From the NCBI GenBank assembly GCA_049966775.1, contig JBMFTZ010000008.1, positions 1 through 26,453 of the forward strand: DNA of 26,453 nucleotides, read 5' to 3'. The notes beneath the pieces are model-generated. The model was not told the DNA's origin. It searched no databases and saw nothing but the letters and a program-made list of their open reading frames with translations. Shown one piece after another: positions 21,358 to 26,453 of this stretch. Source of the DNA: JAKAWW01 sp049966775. GTDB taxonomy: Archaea > Micrarchaeota > Micrarchaeia > Micrarchaeales > Micrarchaeaceae. The translations under genes and the position numbers were made by a program. Position 1 is the stretch's first letter. Every line of letters begins with the position of its first letter.

Positions 21358-23133
21358 CTAGCTGTCCTCTATTCTTACCTTCTTCTGCTGCTTGAACATC
21401 TCTATCACTTCCTCGGTTGTTGTCGCATCCTCCGGGCCCTTATCTTTTCTTATCGCCTCTTCGCCAACCAGCCTCGGGAACCTTAGCGCGTAGCCCGCTT
21501 CTGTGCCATCAGGGAGCTTCTCCCTGCCACATGTGTGCGTCGGAGATTTTGTTATTTCGTCAGCCTTTACCACTACAACATACCTGGGCGTCACCCAAAA
21601 GTCCGGCGTTATAAGCGAATCGACCCTTGCAGGCTTGGACTTGAGCTTTATCTTGTCAAGCGTCTCCTTTAGCTCAGTCATCTGGGCTTCTGTGAAGCCC
21701 GTGCCCAGCTTCGTTATCGTTTCGAACATGTCCCTCTTCTTGTTATATGCGGCGCACAGAAGCCCGCCAAACGCGAACTCTGCCCTGCTTCCCCTGCCCA
21801 GGAAGTAGCCCACGATCGCAAGGTCGAGCGTATCAGTAAGCTCGCCCTTATAGCTGCGTTTCATCTTTATCCAGGAGAATTTCCTCGCGCCAGCGATATA
21901 CTTTGCATTGAGATCCTTTGCCACAATGCCCTCAAGCCCGTTCTCTATTGATTTTTCGAAGAACTCCTCAAGCTCCTTGGGCGAGCTTGTTATGATCCTT
22001 GTGGTTGGCCTTATTATAGTACTCTTCTCGAGCAGATGCTCCAGGAGCTCGCGCCTCTTCTCATAGGGCTCGTTCAGGTAGTCCTTGCCCTCGTAATACA
22101 TGATGTCGAATGCAAAGAGATGCAATGGCAACTCTTCCGCCTTCTGCTCTATGCCGTGCTTGCGCTTGCGCTGTATTGTTTCCTGGAACGGGAAGAGCTC
22201 CCCTGTGACTTCGTTATACGCTATCGCTTCGCCCTCGAAGATGATCTTTTTTGCTGGCACCTCCTCCCGGACAGCCTTAATTATATCGGGGAACATGCCT
22301 GTGGTGTTTTCCAGCCTTCTTGAATAGAGCTGTATGCTATCGCCGTCCTTGTGCACCTGCAGTCGGAAGCCGTCGTACTTCTGTTCTACAGCGGCCTTGC
22401 CGTTCATTTTCTCAAGTATCTCGCTTGCTGTGGGCAGCCTTTCAGCAAGCGCCGGTCTTATCGGCTTGAACAGTGTAACCTTGAATCCTGTTATTGCTTC
22501 CTTGCCCTTCTTGGCGATAGTGACGCCGACGTAGCTCAAGTCGCTGCAAATGTTGTAGGCACGCTCAAGCTGCCCCTTGAACTCCCTGGTGCCTGTATAC
22601 GCTAGGGAAAGCGCCTCAAGTATGGTGGCGTCGCCCACGCCCATCCTGAGCTCTCCGAGCGGGTAGCGCACAAGGTATTTCACTTCTGCAGGACTCGAGT
22701 TTGCAATGATGTCAGCAAGCATCTTTATCTTCTGCGCCTTGCTGCCTGCGCCACCTGCGCTTGCTATCGCTCTCATTTTGGTGTACACCTCTTCGACAGT
22801 ATAGTGGGAGCTCTTGAGGCTCTTGAGCCTGGTAGATTCCTTGAGTTCCTTCGCCACTATCCCGAGGTCGCCGCTCTTCTTGTAGCTCTTTTCCACCTCG
22901 TCTTTGGTGTAGCCGGTGGCTATCGCTATGGCCTCCTCAACAAGCTTGTCTGCCACGCCGAACTCCACGCCCTCAAAAGGCGGCGCCAGCACCCCCTGCG
23001 TTATATGTATAATATAACCCACCTCATCGTTGCCCGCTTTCTTGAATGTTTCGGTGAGTATCTCTATCATCTTTAGCCTTGACGATACCACTTCAAGCCT
23101 ATCGTAATATCCGGCAAGCTCGCTAAAGAGCAT
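21358..23133 (-). CDS. lig: ATP-dependent DNA ligase
   Basis: A 591-residue archaeal/eukaryotic type I-like ligase of normal length. Domains: N-terminal DNA-binding domain (about 1-225, with LVRYPLGELRMGVGDATILEAL split by the usual motif), nucleotidyltransferase domain and C-terminal OB domain. Motifs: I, EQKYDGFR with catalytic Lys252; III, IFEGEAIAYN (298-307); IV, LEGIVAKD (400-407); V, WIKMKRSY (421-428); and a late ALRFPRLV motif (549-556). It seals nicks in replication and repair using ATP. The ATG at 23133 follows GGTGGTATA. It begins 13 bases after the beta-helix gene stop, so the two may share a transcript. Confidence 0.95.
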   Translation of the reverse strand: MLFSELAGYYDRLEVVSSRLKMIEILTETFKKAGNDEVGYIIHITQGVLAPPFEGVEFGVADKLVEEAIAIATGYTKDEVEKSYKKSGDLGIVAKELKESTRLKSLKSSHYTVEEVYTKMRAIASAGGAGSKAQKIKMLADIIANSSPAEVKYLVRYPLGELRMGVGDATILEALSLAYTGTREFKGQLERAYNICSDLSYVGVTIAKKGKEAITGFKVTLFKPIRPALAERLPTASEILEKMNGKAAVEQKYDGFRLQVHKDGDSIQLYSRRLENTTGMFPDIIKAVREEVPAKKIIFEGEAIAYNEVTGELFPFQETIQRKRKHGIEQKAEELPLHLFAFDIMYYEGKDYLNEPYEKRRELLEHLLEKSTIIRPTTRIITSSPKELEEFFEKSIENGLEGIVAKDLNAKYIAGARKFSWIKMKRSYKGELTDTLDLAIVGYFLGRGSRAEFAFGGLLCAAYNKKRDMFETITKLGTGFTEAQMTELKETLDKIKLKSKPARVDSLITPDFWVTPRYVVVVKADEITKSPTHTCGREKLPDGTEAGYALRFPRLVGEEAIRKDKGPEDATTTEEVIEMFKQQKKVRIEDS

Positions 23134-23146
23134 TATACCACCATTG

Positions 23147-26077
23147 TCAGACGCAGCGCGGCGAAGTTACCCATTTGCAACCCTGGTTTGCCGCGCATAA
23201 ATTGCCTCCAAGATCTGTATTGTTAGCGCTGCCCATCGCATTGTTCCTGCACGCGATGCCCCCCATGGATTCGAAGTTGTTGTTTTGGAACATGTTGAAC
23301 ACGGAGTTATTAAGCATAAATGCTATCGCGGCGTTTTGCAGCGCCAGGTTGCCGCTTATTTTAAAGCCGGTCGAGTTTCTCATCGCATATGCTACCGCGC
23401 CGCTGCCCGCCACGTTGTTGGCAAGCTCGCCATTTGCGCTGTTTGATATGCTTATGCCTGTGTAGGCGCTCACATTGTTGCCTATTATGTTCGGGCCGCT
23501 GGAGCCCGTTACGCTTATGCCTGTGCTCTTTGCACCGTTCGCTACGATAGTGTCATTCACTATGGATACGCTTGAGTTTACTGCTATTATGGGATCGGTA
23601 AAGCCCTTTAGCACGCAGTCTTCTATCACGCTGTGCTGCGAATTGTCGAACATCGCAAACGTTCCACCGTTTGTTGCTATCACCGTATGGCCGTTGCAGT
23701 CTATCGTAGTGCTATTTGCGGACACGCCAAAGCAGCTATAGCTATAAGGGTACGTACCGTCAGAAGATAAGGAGATGCTTGCGGGACTGCTTATACCTGC
23801 GCATGCCACATCTGGATTGCTTTGCGATAGGGCGGCAAGCCAGGCGCAGCCCTGCTTGGTGCTGCCATAATTTATGCCGCCCAGCTCAGAAGCGACTCCG
23901 CTGTTGCCTACGCATTTGTAATCCACGCTAGCGCTGTGTTCCATAATGTTGTTGTTTATGGTGTTGTTTTCGGAATGGCCGGTAATGAGCATGCCTATCG
24001 TGCTGCCGCTGGCGGCGTTGCCTTCTATCAGGTTGCTTCCCGAATTGTTTATCAACAGCGCCACGTTGCCCCCCGTAACATTTATGCCGCTAAGCCTATT
24101 GTATGACGAGCCGTTTAGGTATACACCAGCAACGCGCGGATTTCCCACGTTTGACACTGTTATAGACGAATCGCTAACGTTGCTGAGCACAAGGCCATAT
24201 CCCGCTGAATCCGCATTCACGTCAGCAAGCTGGAGTGCGCTAGAGCTGCGCGCGTATACTGACATATTGAACGCGTTGATGTTACAATTACGCAATGTCA
24301 CATTTGAGCTGCCTGCTATCTGAACGCCTGTGCCATATCCGTAGTGCGCAGAAGTGATTACGCCACCGTTGCAGTTAAGCTCCACGTTTTTTGCGCGTAT
24401 CGTAATGCAGCCGCTTGGCGCATTGTATATGTCGTTTAGCATAGAATAGTTGCCCGCCTTTGTGATTGCCGCACACGAGATTAGCGGCGTATATGCCAAG
24501 CTAGGTGAAATATGTTCCGCACATGTGGCCCATGCCGCATTTGTATATGTGCATGTAGTAGCTTGCATGAGGTTATAAGTGGCGTTCTGCGAATCCGTAG
24601 CTGCATAAACATCAAGTTTTGTGTTGTTCCTTGCCACGCCGTCGTTGAAAGAATTCCCTATTGAGCCCACTATGTATATGCCAACATTATTATGCGATGC
24701 ATTGAAGTTGCTGAAAAGGTCGCCATTGGAGCCTTTTATATATATGCCGTACGCATTTCCAAAGGCATTCAAGCCGCTGACCACATCGAGGGAGGTATTC
24801 TTGAGTGCAAGCCCCACAGTGCTGGCATAGACGCTTATGTTTGATACATGCACGCCTGAGGCGTTTGAAAGGAGAACGCCGAAGCTGGAGCTTTTAATAC
24901 CGCAGTTCTCTATGGTCACATTGCCCACGTTGTCGGCCGTTATGGCCGCATAAGTGGCATTGCTAATGGCCTTAGAGTTGCAGTCCAGTGTGACGTTCCC
25001 TACGGCGATGTTTATGCACGGCATATCGTATTGCACCAGCAGCGGATTTGACGTATTCACATACTTGTTCATTGATAGGCCGCTTTCTAAGTAGTACGTT
25101 CCACTCTTTACAATGGAACCGCAGCTTCTGATCTCGTTCGGCAGGTATATCTGTGACAAATTGGTTGGTATATTTACGCCTTTGCACGAGAGAAAGCCGC
25201 AACCATTGTTATTATAGCAGGTGTTTCCCTCTCCAGTGCTCGAATTGGCAAGCCCGTATGCGCCCCTGCAGTAGAACGAATACGGCGTACCGTTGATATA
25301 GTTGTGCGTGTAGCTATTGCCTCCTGACCCTATGTACACGCCGTAATACCTGTTATACAACATTGTGTTGTTGTCTATGCTGTTTTCGTATGAGTTGTTT
25401 GATACATAGATAGAGCCAGTGGTGCCCGCGGAATAACTCAGGTAACTGTCCAATATCCTGCTGTGGGTTGTATTGCCAATATACACATTATTCATGTAGT
25501 TCTTGCTGATGTTGCTGTTTACTATAGATGCAAAGGATACATCTTTTAAATATACTCCATACGAGAAGTCCTTTATGTAGCAGCCGCTTATTGTAATGTT
25601 ATCCCTGCCCGCCGCTTCTATGCCGTACGTGTACGGTGGTACATTAGTATACGGGCCAGAGCCTGTAAGCTTATTGCCATTGCAAACGATGTTTACGTTG
25701 TTTGCATCAACAGCAATGCACGCCCCGCTCGAAATCGATGTATTAATGTCGTTTTTTAAGTAATAGCTTCCTGGCGCCTTGATCGTGGTGCATTTTGTTA
25801 TGAGGCTCACATTTATGCTTTCTATAGTGGTCGTAGGTGCTGTTGTTGTGGATGTTACGTACGGAATCTTTGTGACAACCACAGCAGCTGCGATGACGAT
25901 TATTATTGCTATTGCGGTGAGAAGAAGCCTGCGCGAGCCAAGGCCGCTTTTTTTCCCGCCAGCCGCTGGAGCTTCCTTGGGCTGCTGGGCGATCAGCGGG
26001 CTTTGCGGTGTGACATCTACCCGCATTACACCCTGCTCGCCAGTGTCGCTGTTCTCTTGGGAGGGTGCTTCTTCCAT
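23147..26077 (-). CDS. Membrane-anchored parallel beta-helix surface protein, four modules
   Basis: About 976 residues from the ATG at 26077. A cytoplasmic N-terminus of about 50 residues is followed by one membrane helix (LLLTAIAIIIVIAAAVVVT), a Thr-rich stretch and a long extracellular part. The outer part holds four similar modules of about 220 residues, each starting with a Cys (about residues 96, 319, 535 and 759), then a C..I..V.L.CNG element and PbH1/NosD-like repeats. Conserved Cys in each module suggest disulfides, and N-x-S/T sites are very frequent. Right-handed beta-helices of this kind often bind or cut polysaccharides; no catalytic site is recognised. GGGGTAAATAT precedes the ATG; a GTG at 26104 sits at leaderless distance from the TATA box. 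Confidence 0.8.
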   Translation of the reverse strand: MEEAPSQENSDTGEQGVMRVDVTPQSPLIAQQPKEAPAAGGKKSGLGSRRLLLTAIAIIIVIAAAVVVTKIPYVTSTTTAPTTTIESINVSLITKCTTIKAPGSYYLKNDINTSISSGACIAVDANNVNIVCNGNKLTGSGPYTNVPPYTYGIEAAGRDNITISGCYIKDFSYGVYLKDVSFASIVNSNISKNYMNNVYIGNTTHSRILDSYLSYSAGTTGSIYVSNNSYENSIDNNTMLYNRYYGVYIGSGGNSYTHNYINGTPYSFYCRGAYGLANSSTGEGNTCYNNNGCGFLSCKGVNIPTNLSQIYLPNEIRSCGSIVKSGTYYLESGLSMNKYVNTSNPLLVQYDMPCINIAVGNVTLDCNSKAISNATYAAITADNVGNVTIENCGIKSSSFGVLLSNASGVHVSNISVYASTVGLALKNTSLDVVSGLNAFGNAYGIYIKGSNGDLFSNFNASHNNVGIYIVGSIGNSFNDGVARNNTKLDVYAATDSQNATYNLMQATTCTYTNAAWATCAEHISPSLAYTPLISCAAITKAGNYSMLNDIYNAPSGCITIRAKNVELNCNGGVITSAHYGYGTGVQIAGSSNVTLRNCNINAFNMSVYARSSSALQLADVNADSAGYGLVLSNVSDSSITVSNVGNPRVAGVYLNGSSYNRLSGINVTGGNVALLINNSGSNLIEGNAASGSTIGMLITGHSENNTINNNIMEHSASVDYKCVGNSGVASELGGINYGSTKQGCAWLAALSQSNPDVACAGISSPASISLSSDGTYPYSYSCFGVSANSTTIDCNGHTVIATNGGTFAMFDNSQHSVIEDCVLKGFTDPIIAVNSSVSIVNDTIVANGAKSTGISVTGSSGPNIIGNNVSAYTGISISNSANGELANNVAGSGAVAYAMRNSTGFKISGNLALQNAAIAFMLNNSVFNMFQNNNFESMGGIACRNNAMGSANNTDLGGNLCAANQGCKWVTSPRCV

Positions 26078-26122
26078 ATATTTACCCCTAAGCGCTATTC
26101 GCACTTCGAGTTACGCTTTGAG

Positions 26123-26140
26123 TTAATATTTAATAAATAT
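26123..26140 (-). promoter_or_regulatory. TATA-like promoter of the beta-helix gene
   Basis: An A+T-rich block (minus strand ATATTTATTAAATATTAA) is centred 27 bases before the GTG at 26104 and about 54 before the ATG at 26077. It leaves the start choice open. Confidence 0.4.
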
Positions 26141-26150
26141 GCAAATAAAG

Positions 26151-26160
26151 CTATAATAAT
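26151..26160 (+). promoter_or_regulatory. TATA-like promoter of tRNA-Thr
   Basis: CTATAATAAT lies about 45 bases before the mature tRNA, a fitting place for transcription to start near 26180 with a short 5' leader removed by RNase P. Confidence 0.35.
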
Positions 26161-26200
26161 ATTGCCAAATTTGGGATTGAGGAATGAAGCAAGCCAAAGC

Positions 26201-26309
26201 GCCTTGGTAGCTCAGTGGTAGAGCGCCTGTCTCGTAAACTTCTTGGAAAGAGACTTAGCAAGAAGAGCAAGAAAACAGGAGGTCGAGGGTTCAATCCCCT
26301 CCCAAGGCT
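26201..26309 (+). tRNA. tRNA-Thr (CGT) with an intron
   Basis: The cloverleaf is complete once an intron of about 37 bases (26237-26273) is removed after position 37. The acceptor stem is GCCTTGG/CCAAGGC with T73, and the D stem is GCTC/GAGC. The anticodon stem CCTGT/ACAGG has loop CTCGTAA (anticodon CGT), and the T stem GAGGG/CCCTC has loop TTCAATC. G1-C72, C2-G71 and T73 match archaeal tRNA-Thr identity. The intron can pair CTTCTTG (26239-26245) with CAAGAAG (26259-26265), and ends in a tandem 9-base repeat. Intron edges could shift by a base because of the A-run. No CCA is encoded. Confidence 0.9.
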
Positions 26310-26453
26310 TGCATTTGCGGCTTCTCAGGATTCACACACAGCGATTATCCGGTTATGTGCGATCTAAGGTACCCTATGACCATCTTTCCATGGCCCAACC
26401 CGCTTTTACTTTCCTGCCACGCCTGCTCTCGTTCACTCTTCTGAAGAAGTTCT
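26310..26453. other. Right-edge stretch without an assigned gene
   Basis: These 144 bases follow tRNA-Thr. Two leftward frames are open to the edge: one stops at 26374 (ending KVKAGWAMERWS) and one at 26345 (ending KMVIGYLRSHITG). The first uses AGA/AGG arginine codons like the rest of the window. Either could be the C-terminus of a leftward gene, but neither is recognisable. Confidence 0.3.

Noticed and set aside
26201..26309. tRNA pseudogene
   Set aside because: The apparent break in the anticodon arm is explained by an intron after position 37; every stem is intact and Thr identity bases are present.
1..26453. CRISPR arrays, restriction-modification or toxin-antitoxin systems
   Set aside because: No regularly spaced direct repeats and no characteristic protein motifs were seen anywhere in the window.

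Overview
The window looks archaeal. It has an archaeal-type DnaG primase, an archaeal ATP-dependent DNA ligase, class III (type IV pilin) signal peptides, a tRNA with an intron after position 37, and TATA boxes at the archaeal distance from starts. Several first genes of operons have a TATA box centred 25-30 bases before the start codon, implying leaderless mRNAs. Genes inside operons instead carry GGTG-like ribosome sites. Gene content and compact layout fit a small-genome DPANN-type archaeon (Micrarchaeota-like is my guess), but no marker here proves the phylum.

Left part (1-7123). A leftward gene runs off the left edge behind a leader hairpin that would hide its ribosome site. Next come a ferritin-like putative diiron protein and a four-gene leftward operon: PadR-like regulator, DrrA-like ABC ATPase, ABC-2 permease, and a membrane-anchored surface protein with CARDB/COG1361-like repeats. 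The DnaG primase gene follows, then a 265-base gap.

Middle (7124-14741). A large M1 aminopeptidase diverges from a GT4-type glycosyltransferase. A rightward cluster then encodes an agmatinase-family enzyme, an unknown helical protein and a long-form nucleoside diphosphate kinase. Three small leftward units follow: a MIP18/SufT-like Fe-S assembly protein, a HAD hydrolase and a Cys-rich 60-residue protein. A short gene-poor stretch with hairpins leads to tRNA-His.

Pilus locus (14742-20853). One leftward operon encodes a secretion ATPase, two half-size membrane platform proteins and seven small secreted or pilin-like proteins, one of only 53 residues. Several have a leader of just three residues before the predicted cleavage site. 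The operon runs directly into tRNA-His, 5 bases after the last stop. Two separate platform proteins suggest an Epd/Tad-like pilus rather than an archaellum; no prepilin peptidase is present.

Right part (20854-26453). A winged-helix protein gene diverges from the pilus operon across an A+T-rich inverted repeat. DNA ligase lies downstream of a 976-residue membrane-anchored parallel beta-helix protein made of four similar Cys-marked modules. An intron-containing tRNA-Thr(CGT) follows, and the last 140 bases hold no confidently assigned gene.
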